A DNA stretch of 64,000 nucleotides from CAVPWP01 sp963709395 (GTDB taxonomy: Bacteria; Pseudomonadota; Alphaproteobacteria; Rhodobacterales; Rhodobacteraceae): contig CAVPWP010000009.1 of NCBI GenBank assembly GCA_963709395.1, positions 124,001 to 188,000 of the forward strand, in the 5' to 3' direction. The position numbers were made by a program, and so were the translations under genes. Position 1 is the first letter of the stretch, and each line of letters opens with the position of its first letter. The notes beneath the pieces were generated by a model. That model was not told where the DNA came from. It saw only the letters and a program-made list of their open reading frames with translations, and did not search any database. Positions 17,229 through 26,155 of this stretch are shown piece by piece.

Positions 17229-18440
17229 CTAGACCGAAACATCCTCGGCGCGAAGAAGATCGTTGTTCCGCGTCGCGACATCGTTTTCGGGCGGAGCATC
17301 GCGCAGGCGTGTCACGGGCAGGATGCGGCGTATCTGGTCGTGATGGTTGCGCACGCCGTATTCCAGATCGGACAGATGAAACTCGTCGAAGGCGGACGAG
17401 CGCATCGATTCGTTCGACCAGATCGACAGTTGCTGGTCCTCGAGTCCGGTCTCGCGGTCGATCCGGTAGGCCAGGTAGCGCGCCAGCCGCGTCTCCCGGG
17501 TCTCGTTCGGGCGCCGGTAGAGGCGGCCGCGCAACTCGGTCTCGCCCAGGCCGCGCGGGACTTCCTGGTAGTATTGCGCGCTTTCGGGGGTGAAGGCGAT
17601 CACCGCGTTCGGGAACAGGCCAAAGTAGGTCCAGGACCGGCGCAGCCGTGGCGGCAGCCCGGTCTGCTCGGGCGCGATCTTGAGGTAGTGCCGCACCGAC
17701 CAGAGCCGTCCGGGGTGGTCGCCGAATTCGGCGTAGGAGGCCGAGATGCCGTTGGTATAGGTCAGGTCGCGGTAGCTGCGCCCGTAAAGGTCCTGCAGCG
17801 CCGGGTGGGCCATCGCGACGTGATAGCCTTCGTTGTCGACGTCGCGGATGGATTTCCAGTTGACCGGAAGCGTCGCCGACCATGCCTCGCCGTCGGCGGG
17901 AAGAAGGTCCTCGGCCTCATAGGCGCCGAAATCGGCGGCGAAGGGTGCGAAGAGCGTCTTGACCGCCGGCTGCGGGCCGGGGTTGAAGCGCAGGAAGATG
18001 AAGCCCTGCCAGATCTCCATCTCGACGGGCTTCAGCCCGAACTCCTCCTTGTCGAAATCGCCGAAGGTCTCGGGGCGCGAGGGGCCGCGCAGCGTGCCGT
18101 CGGTGTTGTAGACCCAGCCGTGGAACGGACAGACAAGGGCGGACCGGCAGCGCCCGGACGGGCCGTCGACCAGCCGCGCACCCCGGTGGCGGCAGAGGTT
18201 GTGAAAGGCGCGGACGGTTCCGTCCCGGTCGCGCACCACGAGGGCGCGTTCGTCCAGGAAATCGAAGCTCAGCCAGTCGCCCGGCCCGGGGATGTCGCTG
18301 ACATGGCCCGCGATCTGCCAGTGATTGAGGAAAAGGTCCGAGCGTTCGAGATCGAAGAGCGATTGCGAATGATAGGTCCAGGCGGGCAGGCCGCGGCGGT
18401 CCCAGCTTTCGGGCGTCGTACGCTTTACGGTCTTGTTCAT
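17229..18440 (-). CDS. Rieske oxygenase alpha subunit (downstream copy)
   Basis: A 403-residue ring-hydroxylating-type oxygenase. Rieske ligands are CRHRGARL and CPFHGW near residues 80-105. The catalytic iron site is in NEGYHVAMAH (HxxxxH, about residue 200). ATG 18440 follows GAGAGGGA and overlaps the upstream Rieske stop by four bases. Family members hydroxylate aromatic rings or remove N-methyl groups from betaines, carnitine and stachydrine. With the second Rieske gene, a GcvT-like gene and flavin oxidases nearby, oxidative N-demethylation is most likely. No reductase or ferredoxin gene accompanies it, so electrons must come from a partner encoded elsewhere. Confidence 0.88.
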   Translation of the reverse strand: MNKTVKRTTPESWDRRGLPAWTYHSQSLFDLERSDLFLNHWQIAGHVSDIPGPGDWLSFDFLDERALVVRDRDGTVRAFHNLCRHRGARLVDGPSGRCRSALVCPFHGWVYNTDGTLRGPSRPETFGDFDKEEFGLKPVEMEIWQGFIFLRFNPGPQPAVKTLFAPFAADFGAYEAEDLLPADGEAWSATLPVNWKSIRDVDNEGYHVAMAHPALQDLYGRSYRDLTYTNGISASYAEFGDHPGRLWSVRHYLKIAPEQTGLPPRLRRSWTYFGLFPNAVIAFTPESAQYYQEVPRGLGETELRGRLYRRPNETRETRLARYLAYRIDRETGLEDQQLSIWSNESMRSSAFDEFHLSDLEYGVRNHHDQIRRILPVTRLRDAPPENDVATRNNDLLRAEDVSV

Positions 18441-19577
18441 GACATTCCCTCTCTTGCGATCCCGGCGTCCAGCCGGTCGAGCACCCAGCGATGGAACCGC
18501 GCGATGTCGAATTCCTGCGGCATGAGCCGCCCCGCGGTGTAGGCGGGCGAGCGCAGGCCGCGCTGGTTCATCTCGCAGGCCGCCGCGTCTTCCGCGATGA
18601 CGGTCGCGGCGAAGTCGACGACGTCCGACAGATCGAAGCCCGGCCGCGCCAGCGTCTCGGGCAGGAACAGCCATTCCGTCGTCAGCCGCGTCTCTTCCGG
18701 AGAGACGGGCACCAGCGTCATCGCGCGGACGTAATCGACATGGGCGACGACGAACATGCCGGGATAGATCGTCACGAAGCGATGTCCCTCCGCGCGCTCG
18801 GCCTCGGTCAGGGCATCGAACACCGGGCCGCAGGGGCGTCCGCTGACAGTCCAGGTCTGGGCCCCGTCGGCGTAGACCGGGCCGGGCGCCGCTGCCGTCT
18901 CGGCACTTTCGGCGGGCGACATGATCCCCTTGGCATAGACCGGGACGCGGGCACTGAGCTGGGTGTGGATGCCCGGGCAATGCAGGCATTCGTTGTAATT
19001 TTCCCAGAAAATCTTCCAGTTGCAGGCAATGGTCTTTTCGACCCTGTGGCCGACGACCAGCCGCTCCATCGGCCAGTTGTCGAGCGCGGCAAGCCCGATG
19101 TCGGGCGCGAAGGCGGGCGGGGTCTCGGCCAGGCACAGGAACACGAACCCGTTCCAGAGCGTCAGCGCCACCGGCAGAAGCCCGTGCTCGTCCTTGCGGA
19201 AATCCTCGGTCGGGGTGGCGAAGGCCGTCGAGACGAGGCGGCCGTCGGTGGCATAGGCCCAGGCGTGGTAGGGGCAGGTGATCAGCTTGCCGCGCAGCGG
19301 CTCTGCTTCGGCCGCGCAAAGCTCGGCGCCGCGGTGACGGCAGACGTTGTGGAAGGCGCGCAACCCGGCCCCGTCGCGCAGCACGATGACACTGGCCCCG
19401 GCGACCTCGATCCGGCGGATCGTCCGGTCGGGGAAGGTGTCGATGCGACCCGACCGGAAGCCATTCACGCGCGAAGATCTGCCGGCGCTCGGCCTCGAAC
19501 CATTGCGGGTCGAGATAGGCCCGCGCCGGCAGGGACGGCGGGCAATGGTCAAGGAGCGGGCTTTCGGGCGTGGTCAT
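18437..19577 (-). CDS. Rieske oxygenase alpha subunit (GbcA-like), frameshifted
   Basis: An oxygenase of about 379 residues. CRHRGAELC and CPYHAW are the Rieske pair, and ENYNECLHCPGIHTQL the iron site, in the form seen in glycine betaine monooxygenase and choline monooxygenase relatives. The first 40 residues (MTTPESPLLDHCPPSLPARA onward) are in another frame; one extra G near 19454 joins EWLP to SGRIDTFPDRTIRR. The start at 19577 shares one base with the GcvT-like stop. The two Rieske proteins are clearly different and may act in sequence or form a mixed complex. Confidence 0.87.
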
Positions 19578-20770
19578 CAGAAGGCTCCGGGCGGGGTCGC
19601 GCGGCGGCGCGGCGGGTTGAAGAAAGGCCGGTCGACGACCTCGGCCTTCAGCATGAGCTTTTCGTATTGCAGCTCGCGCCGTGCATAGACCTCGACCCAG
19701 AGGTTGCCGGCCTTCGGACCGTGATAGGGGCGCTGGACCTGTGCGATGGCGATGTTGCGCTTTGTCGTGGGCGACCAGACGGCTGCGGTGATGTAGCCCA
19801 CCTCGCGCGTCTTGTTGTGGTAGATGAGCGATCCGTCGGCGTCGATGTTGCCCTCGATGTCGAGGCCGACAAGCGCCCATTTCGACCCTGCCTTGCGCTC
19901 GGCCACAAGCGCGCGGCGGCCATTGAAATGGCCCTTCTCCCAGTCGATGAGCCAGTCGAGCCCCAGTTCGAAAGGCGATCGCACGCGGTCCTCGCGCAGG
20001 GCCTGCTCGGCGGGCACGAAGTCCATGTTGGTGATGATGAACCCCGCTTCGATCCGTGCGACGTCGAGCGCATGGGTTCCGATCGGACGGATGCCCCAGG
20101 GGGCGCCCGCGGCCATCAGGTGGTCCCAAAGCGCAAGTGCCTGTGCGGGGTCGGTCCAGAGTTCATAGCCGAGATCCCCGGTGAAACCGGTGCGCGAGAT
20201 GCGAAGCTCGGCGCCGCCGAACTGGAAGCGCGCGATGCGGAAAGGCTTCAGCGCGCTCACGTCGAAGCCCGCCGCCTGAAGGACCGACGCCGTGCAGGGG
20301 CCCTGCAGCGACAGCGCGGCGACCTCTTCGGTGATTTCGGAGATGGTTGCGTCAAAACCCTGCGCCGCGTCCAGAAGCCAGGGCAGGTGGCGTTCCTGGC
20401 AGCACAGCAGGAAGTCGTCGGGGGCAAGGCGGAAGAGCGTGCCGTCGTCGAGAACCTTGCCCGCGTCGTCGCACCATACGGTGTAGTGCACGGCATCGAC
20501 CGACAGTTTCGAGGCGCTGCGCACCGTCAGCCGGTCGAGACAGGCCGCCGCCTCGGGCCCCGCGATGCGATACTTCACCATCGGGCAAAGGTCATAGACC
20601 GACGCGCCGTTGCGGATGGCGGTGTATTCCATCTCGGTGTCGCCATAGCTCAGCGCCGAGACATATCCCGCCCATGGGGCCCATTCCGACAGCCGGTTCG
20701 CGGCGGCCGTCCTGTCGTGGAACGGGGTCCGCTGCAAGGGTTCGATATACTGCAGGCGCGGATCGGTCAT
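19577..20770 (-). CDS. GcvT-like folate-dependent aminomethyl/methyltransferase
   Basis: A 397-residue stand-alone GcvT-fold protein (GCV_T plus C-terminal barrel). LSLQGPCTASVLQ, RISRTGFTGDLGYELW and DVARIEAGFIITNMDF match the folate-binding core; the C-terminal half has EVGYITAAVWSPTTKRNIAIAQV. Such proteins move a C1 group from an N-methyl, aminomethyl or sulfonium compound to tetrahydrofolate (GcvT, DmdA, DMGDH tails). Here it probably captures the methyl or formaldehyde-level carbon released by the oxygenases. The start overlaps the upstream flavoprotein stop (ATGA). DmdA is an alternative family reading, but its typical N-terminus is not seen. Confidence 0.85.
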   Translation of the reverse strand: MTDPRLQYIEPLQRTPFHDRTAAANRLSEWAPWAGYVSALSYGDTEMEYTAIRNGASVYDLCPMVKYRIAGPEAAACLDRLTVRSASKLSVDAVHYTVWCDDAGKVLDDGTLFRLAPDDFLLCCQERHLPWLLDAAQGFDATISEITEEVAALSLQGPCTASVLQAAGFDVSALKPFRIARFQFGGAELRISRTGFTGDLGYELWTDPAQALALWDHLMAAGAPWGIRPIGTHALDVARIEAGFIITNMDFVPAEQALREDRVRSPFELGLDWLIDWEKGHFNGRRALVAERKAGSKWALVGLDIEGNIDADGSLIYHNKTREVGYITAAVWSPTTKRNIAIAQVQRPYHGPKAGNLWVEVYARRELQYEKLMLKAEVVDRPFFNPPRRRATPPGAF

Positions 20771-22309
20771 GCGCGCGCCCCCAGGATCCGGCCCGCGGCA
20801 TTCCAGCCCGCAGCGCCCGAGATGCCGCCGCCCGGATGGCTGCCGGCGCTGGCCAGCCAGAGGCCGGGCAGGGGGCTTTCGTATTGCGCCGCGCCGTGGA
20901 AGGGACGCAGGAACAGCATCTGTTCGACCGAAAGCTCGGCGTGATGCCAGTTGCCCCCCGTCATGCCGTAGCGGGCTTCGATGTCGTAGGGCATCAGAAG
21001 TTCGGCGTGCAGGATCAGGGCGCGCAGGCCCGGCGCGTGCTCTTCGAGCACGCCCAGCGTGGTCTCGAGCATCTTGGCCCGCGCGGCATCGCGGTCGGCC
21101 GGATCGTGCGGGGCGAACTGCACGATGGCCGACAGCACATGGTGGCCTGCGGGCGCGAGGTCGGGGTCGTGCGCGGTGGGAAGGGTGATCTCCATCACCG
21201 GCCGGTCGGGCACCTCGCCGTACTTCACCGGGTTGAAGGCAAGCTCTACCGCGTTGACCGAGGGGGCGATGACAAGACGGTGGCGCAAGTCCGCCCCGCC
21301 GAAGTCGGGCGCGCCGGACAAGGCGAGATGGAGTTTTGCCGCCCCACCGCGCGACTTGATGCCGTTCACCTGCCGCAGTGTGCCGATATCGGCGTGCCGC
21401 GGTCCGGCAAGCCGGCGCAGTGTCGCCTGCGGCGAGATCGCCGAGACCACGAGATCTGCCGCGATCTCCTCGCCGGTGTCGAGCGTCACGCCCGCCGCAC
21501 GGTCGTCGGCCATCCTGATCGCCGCCACGCGTGCGCCCGTGCGGATCGCGACCCCCGCCTTGGCGGCCGAGCTTGCCATGGCCTCGGCCACGGCGCCCAT
21601 ACCACCCTTTGGCACCGCAAGTGCGCCGCGTTTGCCCCCCGCTTCGCCCGCCATCCGGTTCAGCAGCAGAAGCAGCGAATTCGGTGAGCGCGGACCAAGC
21701 CAGGACCCGAGCGTGGCGTCGAAGGCCACAAGGCCCATCAGACGGTCGTCCGACAGGTCGTCCTCAAGAAGGTCGGCCACGTTGATCAGGAACACGCGCA
21801 GCAACTCGCGCGTCTCGGCCTTGCCCAGCCGCCGGACGTCGAGACCCATGCGCGCCAGCGCCTTGAGGTCGTTCCCGCCCTTGCGCGACAGCCTTGGCGG
21901 CGTCATCTCGCGGAAGGGGGCAAGAAGGGCTGCGTAGCGGTCGAGCCGCTTGTGGAGCGCCTCCCATGCGCGGGCGTCGGCGGTGTCGAGGTCGCCGGTG
22001 CGTCCACGCCGCATGGTCAGGGGTCTTGGGCCAAGGGCGGTCGTCGCCATGTCGGCCTCGGCATAGGACAGGCCGTGCTGGTCCAGCTTCATCTCGGAGG
22101 CGACCCGCCGGTCGAGCGTGGTCACGAGATGCGCAAGCCCGCTGACACGGTAGCCCGGCGCGAACTCGACCGTGGCCGCGCCGCCGCCGCAGACCTCTCC
22201 GGCTTCGACAAGCGTAACACTTCCGCCCGGACATCGCCAGCCGTGCGGCGCAAGCCAGCCCGTTCGTTCCCCCGCCGATGACGACGATATTGCGCTCAGA
22301 GGACGGCAT
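20767..22309 (-). CDS. PYROXD2/phytoene-dehydrogenase-like flavoprotein, frameshifted
   Basis: An FAD-dependent oxidoreductase of about 513 residues. The dinucleotide motif VVIGGGTNGLACAARLA is at the N-terminus (start 22309) and the C-terminal FAD motif GLWLASAGSHPGGGISGAAGWNAA is in the other frame. One extra base near 22224 joins AMSGR to SVTLVEAGEVCGGGA. It overlaps the preceding flavoprotein by 14 bases and is a clear paralogue of it. Relatives are annotated as phytoene-desaturase-like or PYROXD2-like and mostly lack assigned substrates; the catabolic setting favours amine or C-N oxidation over carotenoid synthesis. No other carotenoid gene is nearby. Confidence 0.8.
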
Positions 22310-23912
22310 AGGCGTCCCTCATGTCCTTGGCGCCCATGCGCGCGTCGCGCAGGATCTCGGCCGCGGCGTTGCGCCCCGGTGCGCCCATGACCCCGCCGCC
22401 CGGATGGGTGGACGATCCGCACATCCAGAGGTCCTTTACCGGGCTGCGGTACTGCGCATAGCCCGGCACAGGTCGGTTGAAGAGAAGCTGGTCGAAGGTC
22501 AGTTCGCCCTGGAAGATGTTGCCCTCGGTCAGCCCCACCTCGGCCTCAAGCTCGCGCGGGGTGCGCACTTCCATGTGCAGGATGCGGTCGGAAAAGCCGG
22601 GCGAGAAGCGTTCGATCTGCTCCACGCAGGTCCGCCCGAAGGCATCGCGGTCGGCGTCGGTCCAGTCGCCGCCTTCGATCTTCGGCGGCGCATATTGCAC
22701 GAAGCAGGACATGAAGTGCTTGCCGGGCGGCACCATGGTGGGGTCGATCATCGTCGGGATCATCACGTCCTGGAACGGATCGCGGCTGAAGTGGCCCGAC
22801 TTCCAGTCGTCATAGGCGCGTTCCATCTTGGCGACCGAGTCGGTGAAATGCAGGTCACCCTTCAGCATCGGCGCCCCCTCGGGCAGGGCAGGAAAGACCG
22901 GGGCGGAATCGAGCGCGATGTTGAGCTTGCCGCTTGACCCACGCGTCTTGAACCGCTTGACCGAGCGCACGAAATCCTCGGGCAGCTTGGCCTCGTCGAC
23001 GTGGTGCAGGAAGGTGCGCTTGACGTCCATGCCCGAGACGACGCGCTTGCCGCGGATCACCTCGCCACCCTCAAGCTCGACCCCCACCGCGCGGCCGCCC
23101 TCGACCAGGATGCGCGCCACGCCCTTGCCGGCGCGGACCGTCCCGCCCGATGCCTCGAGCGAGGCCTGAAGCGCCTGGGTGATCGCCCCCATTCCGCCGC
23201 GGGCAAAGCCCCAGGCGCCGACATTGCCGTCCACATCGCCCATGTAGTGATGCAGGAGGACATAGGCCGACCCGGGCGACATCGGCCCAAGCGCCGTTCC
23301 GATGATCGCCGAGACGGCCAGATAGGCCTTGATGACCGGGCTTTCGAAATAGTCGTCAAGATAGTCCGAGATGCTCATCGTCCAGAAGCGGATCATGTCG
23401 CAGATCTGCGATTCCGACAGCTCCAGCACGCGGCGGGCGAGAAAGGCCAGTTCGCCCAGATCGCGCGGCCGCATCCGCACCGGGTCGGGCGGGGTCCGCA
23501 TCAGAAGCGGGCGGATAAAGCGGCAATGCCGGATGATGTCGCGCGAATAGCGGTCGTAGGCCTCGGCATCGCGGGGCGAATGGCGCGCGAACTCGCGCCG
23601 GTTCGCGTCGTGGTCGCGGAACATGGCAAGGTATCCGCCATCTTCCTTGAAGACCGCGCCGCCTTCGTAGGGCAGGATCTGCAGCCCGAAGCGCGGCAGT
23701 TCGAGGTCGCGCATGATCTCGGGCCGGAAGAGCGAGCACACGTAGGAGCAGTTGGAATAGAGAAAGCCCGGATAAAGCTCGCGGCTGACCGCGGCCCCGC
23801 CGATCCAGTCGTTCTTCTCGACCACGACAACCTTCATGCCCGCGCGCGCAAGATAGCAGGCGGTCACAAGGCCGTTGTGCCCCGCACCCACAATGATCGC
23901 ATCGGTTGTCAT
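22296..23912 (-). CDS. PYROXD2/phytoene-dehydrogenase-like flavoprotein
   Basis: An intact 538-residue FAD oxidoreductase. The N-terminal AIIVGAGHNGLVTACYLARAG and VVVVEKNDWIGGAA bind FAD, and the C-terminal LWMCGSSTHPGGGVMGAPGRNAA is the second FAD motif. The middle (SPGSAYVLLHHYMGDVDGN, GGMGAITQALQASLEASGG) follows the PYROXD2 branch. It is second in the operon, 10 bases after the aminotransferase, and is followed by a paralogue. A pair of such flavoproteins could form a heterodimer or perform consecutive dehydrogenations. Substrate unknown. Confidence 0.85.
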   Translation of the reverse strand: MTTDAIIVGAGHNGLVTACYLARAGMKVVVVEKNDWIGGAAVSRELYPGFLYSNCSYVCSLFRPEIMRDLELPRFGLQILPYEGGAVFKEDGGYLAMFRDHDANRREFARHSPRDAEAYDRYSRDIIRHCRFIRPLLMRTPPDPVRMRPRDLGELAFLARRVLELSESQICDMIRFWTMSISDYLDDYFESPVIKAYLAVSAIIGTALGPMSPGSAYVLLHHYMGDVDGNVGAWGFARGGMGAITQALQASLEASGGTVRAGKGVARILVEGGRAVGVELEGGEVIRGKRVVSGMDVKRTFLHHVDEAKLPEDFVRSVKRFKTRGSSGKLNIALDSAPVFPALPEGAPMLKGDLHFTDSVAKMERAYDDWKSGHFSRDPFQDVMIPTMIDPTMVPPGKHFMSCFVQYAPPKIEGGDWTDADRDAFGRTCVEQIERFSPGFSDRILHMEVRTPRELEAEVGLTEGNIFQGELTFDQLLFNRPVPGYAQYRSPVKDLWMCGSSTHPGGGVMGAPGRNAAAEILRDARMGAKDMRDAYAVL

Positions 23913-23922
23913 GGGTTGCGCC

Positions 23923-25248
23923 TCAGGCTACGGCAAGCTCTTCCAGCGTCATCTCGACCGCCCATTCCACGGCTCGGAGCGTGTCCTTCAGACAGGACGG
24001 ATCGTGTGCTGCGCACATGAACCAGGGCTCGCGGCTGTCGGGCTCGACGATCACGCCGGCGTCGTGCAGATGCTGGGCCATCGTGTCGTAAAAGGTGTAG
24101 TCCGAGTTCTTCCAGTCACGGTAGTTGTCCGGCGCGGTCTCGGCGAAGAAGAGGCCGAACATCGATGGATGCCCGGTGAAGCTGTGAACCACGCCCCGCG
24201 CGGTCAGGATCTTGCTGATGCCATCCATGAGCGTCTTGCCGTAGGCCGCGATCTGCTCGAGCGTGTCGGTCTCGTCGAGGATGCGCAGCGTCTCGGCCGC
24301 GGCCGCGATCGACACCGAATGGGCGGTGTAGGTGCCGCCATGGGCCGCGCCGCCGAAGTTGAAGGTGCGCATCACGTCCTCGCGCCCGCCGATCGCCGAG
24401 ATCGGATAGCCGTTGCCCATCGCCTTGGCGAAGGTCGAGATGTCGGCGCGCACGCCCATCAGCTCCTGAACGCCGCCTCGGGCCACGCGGAAGCCGGTCT
24501 TGACCTCGTCGATGATCAGAAGCGTGCCGTAGAGGTCACAGAGTTCGCGCGCCTTCTCCACGTATTCCTTGGTGGCCGAAATCGCGCAGCAATTGCCCTG
24601 GATCGGCTCGATCAGAAGCGCCGCGATCTCGTTTCCGTGCAGCCGGAAGATGCTTTCCAGCATTTCGGGGTCGTTCATCGGGGCAAGGTGGGCAAGCTGC
24701 CGCAGCGACTGCGGGATGCCCTTGGAATAGCTGACCTTCATCGGCTCGCGCCCGTGCTCGGGCTCCCAATCCTCGACGTCGACCATCCACATCGCGGCGT
24801 CGAAAAGGCCGTGGTAGCTGCCTTCGATCAGCACGTAGGAATCGCGCCCGGTGTGGGCGCGGGCCAGCCGCAGCGCGGCCATGACCGCCTCGGTGCCCGA
24901 GTTCGAGAACCGCACGAGGTCCACGCTGGGCACCATCCCGGCGATGCGTTCGGCGACTTCGAGCTCTTTCTCGGTCGACAGTGCGAAGACACCGCCCACC
25001 TCCATCCCCTTGCGGGCGGCGGCGTCGACGCGGTCGTCCGCATAGCCCAGGATCGCCGGGCCATAGCCGAGGCGGTAGTCGACGTATTCGTTGCCGTCGA
25101 TGTCCCAGACACGCGCGCCCTTGCCGTGGTCCACATAGATCGTCCGGTCATCGCCCCAGTATCGGAACGACGACGAGACGCCGAGCGGCAGACGCTTGAG
25201 GGCTTTCTTGAACTGGGCGTTGGAACGCTTGAGCGAACGGGGCTTCAT
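23923..25248 (-). CDS. Class III PLP aminotransferase (GSA-aminotransferase-like)
   Basis: A 441-residue fold-type I aminotransferase and first gene of the operon. FSNSGTEAVMAALRLARA binds the cofactor phosphate, LLIIDEVKTGFR contains the PLP-pyridine aspartate, and STFAKAMGNGYPISAIGG holds the catalytic lysine. ATG 25248 is chosen because upstream codons cross the regulatory region and the family begins near LKRSNAQFKKALKRLPLGVS. Class III enzymes remove omega-amino groups, giving an aldehyde that the divergently encoded aldehyde dehydrogenase could oxidise. The similarity to glutamate-1-semialdehyde aminomutase concerns the subfamily, not a haem role. Confidence 0.88.
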   Translation of the reverse strand: MKPRSLKRSNAQFKKALKRLPLGVSSSFRYWGDDRTIYVDHGKGARVWDIDGNEYVDYRLGYGPAILGYADDRVDAAARKGMEVGGVFALSTEKELEVAERIAGMVPSVDLVRFSNSGTEAVMAALRLARAHTGRDSYVLIEGSYHGLFDAAMWMVDVEDWEPEHGREPMKVSYSKGIPQSLRQLAHLAPMNDPEMLESIFRLHGNEIAALLIEPIQGNCCAISATKEYVEKARELCDLYGTLLIIDEVKTGFRVARGGVQELMGVRADISTFAKAMGNGYPISAIGGREDVMRTFNFGGAAHGGTYTAHSVSIAAAAETLRILDETDTLEQIAAYGKTLMDGISKILTARGVVHSFTGHPSMFGLFFAETAPDNYRDWKNSDYTFYDTMAQHLHDAGVIVEPDSREPWFMCAAHDPSCLKDTLRAVEWAVEMTLEELAVA

Positions 25249-25345
25249 CGGACTGTCCTGTCTGTCTGAAGGCCCCTGAGCGCACCTGTTGTCGTGCGCA
25301 GCCGTGAGTGGTGACGGGGCCGATGTATCAGAAGGGTGGCTCAAT

Positions 25346-25363
25346 ATTGACTGGACAGTCAAT
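25346..25363. promoter_or_regulatory. 18-bp palindromic operator between divergent units
   Basis: ATTGACTG-GA-CAGTCAAT: two perfect 8-bp arms around 2 bases. It lies about 100 bases upstream of the aminotransferase ATG and about 130 upstream of the tetR ATG, in the 244-bp divergent gap. Size and symmetry fit a TetR/BetI operator, and BetI sites also have ATTGA/TCAAT-type ends. Binding by the adjacent TetR protein is inferred. Confidence 0.7.
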
Positions 25364-25492
25364 CAGAATCTTGCGACGCTTTTGGAATTCGAGCATCCAT
25401 GGCCAAGGTTGGCAGCAGGGCGGCCTTGCATGTCTACCCTGCGGCAACTACCGAACTCCCCGAGGTCCGAAGTGACGACGAGCGACGCCATC

Positions 25493-26155
25493 ATGTCCCA
25501 GGAAACCGACACGAAACCTCGCCGGAAAGGCAGCCGCGAAGAGCGGCGGTTCCAGCTGATCGAGGCGACGATCGAGGTTCTGGCCCAGAACGGGTTCGCT
25601 CGCACGACGCAGACGGAAGTGGCTAAAAAAGCCGGACTTTCTCATGGCTTGGTCAGCTTTCACTTTGCGACCAAGGAAAAGCTTCTGGCGGAAACGCTGG
25701 CGTTCCTTGCCGAGGAATACCGCCAGAACTGGATGGACGCGCTCGACGCCGCGCCGCCGGATGCCGCGCATCAGCTCGACGCGCTTCTGCGCGCGGATTT
25801 CAACCCCGAGATCTGCACCCAGGACCGGCTTTTCGCCTGGTGTTCGTTCTGGGGCGAGGCGCAATCACGCCCGATCTACCAGCAGAGCTGCGGATCGAAC
25901 GACCAGCAGTATATCGAAGTCATGGAGGGGATCAGCGCCCGCCTTTGCGCCGAGCAGGGCAGCCCCTTCGACCCGATTCTCGTGGCGCGGATCCTGCGCG
26001 TGACGGTCGAAGGCGTCTGGCTCGACATGATCACGATGACGCGTCCCTACAGCCCCGCGGAAGGGCTGCGCAGCGTCTATACCTGCGCGGCCGCGTTCTT
26101 CCCGGCGGTGTTCAACGAAGACGGACTGATTTCCGGACAGGTGGTGAAGACATGA
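25493..26155 (+). CDS. TetR-family repressor, BetI-like
   Basis: About 220 residues. The helix-turn-helix is in RTTQTEVAKKAGLSHGLVSFHFATKEKLL, and the C-terminal part (LLRADFNPEI, RLFAWCSFWGEAQSRP) follows the BetI ligand domain. BetI represses choline-to-betaine genes and responds to choline, so this relative probably senses a quaternary amine or its aldehyde. The start is uncertain: ATG 25493 is given, but GTG 25472 (with GAGG upstream) and ATG 25430 are possible. The stop overlaps the aldehyde dehydrogenase ATG (ATGA), the same arrangement as betI-betB. It is divergent from the 13-gene operon. Confidence 0.87.
   Translation: MSQETDTKPRRKGSREERRFQLIEATIEVLAQNGFARTTQTEVAKKAGLSHGLVSFHFATKEKLLAETLAFLAEEYRQNWMDALDAAPPDAAHQLDALLRADFNPEICTQDRLFAWCSFWGEAQSRPIYQQSCGSNDQQYIEVMEGISARLCAEQGSPFDPILVARILRVTVEGVWLDMITMTRPYSPAEGLRSVYTCAAAFFPAVFNEDGLISGQVVKT

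Noticed and set aside
17229..20129. A continuous 966-codon minus-strand frame across two Rieske genes and part of the GcvT-like gene
   Set aside because: Only its 3' 404 codons and a short middle segment carry family motifs. The rest is an out-of-frame reading of genes with better matches, joined by a frameshift.
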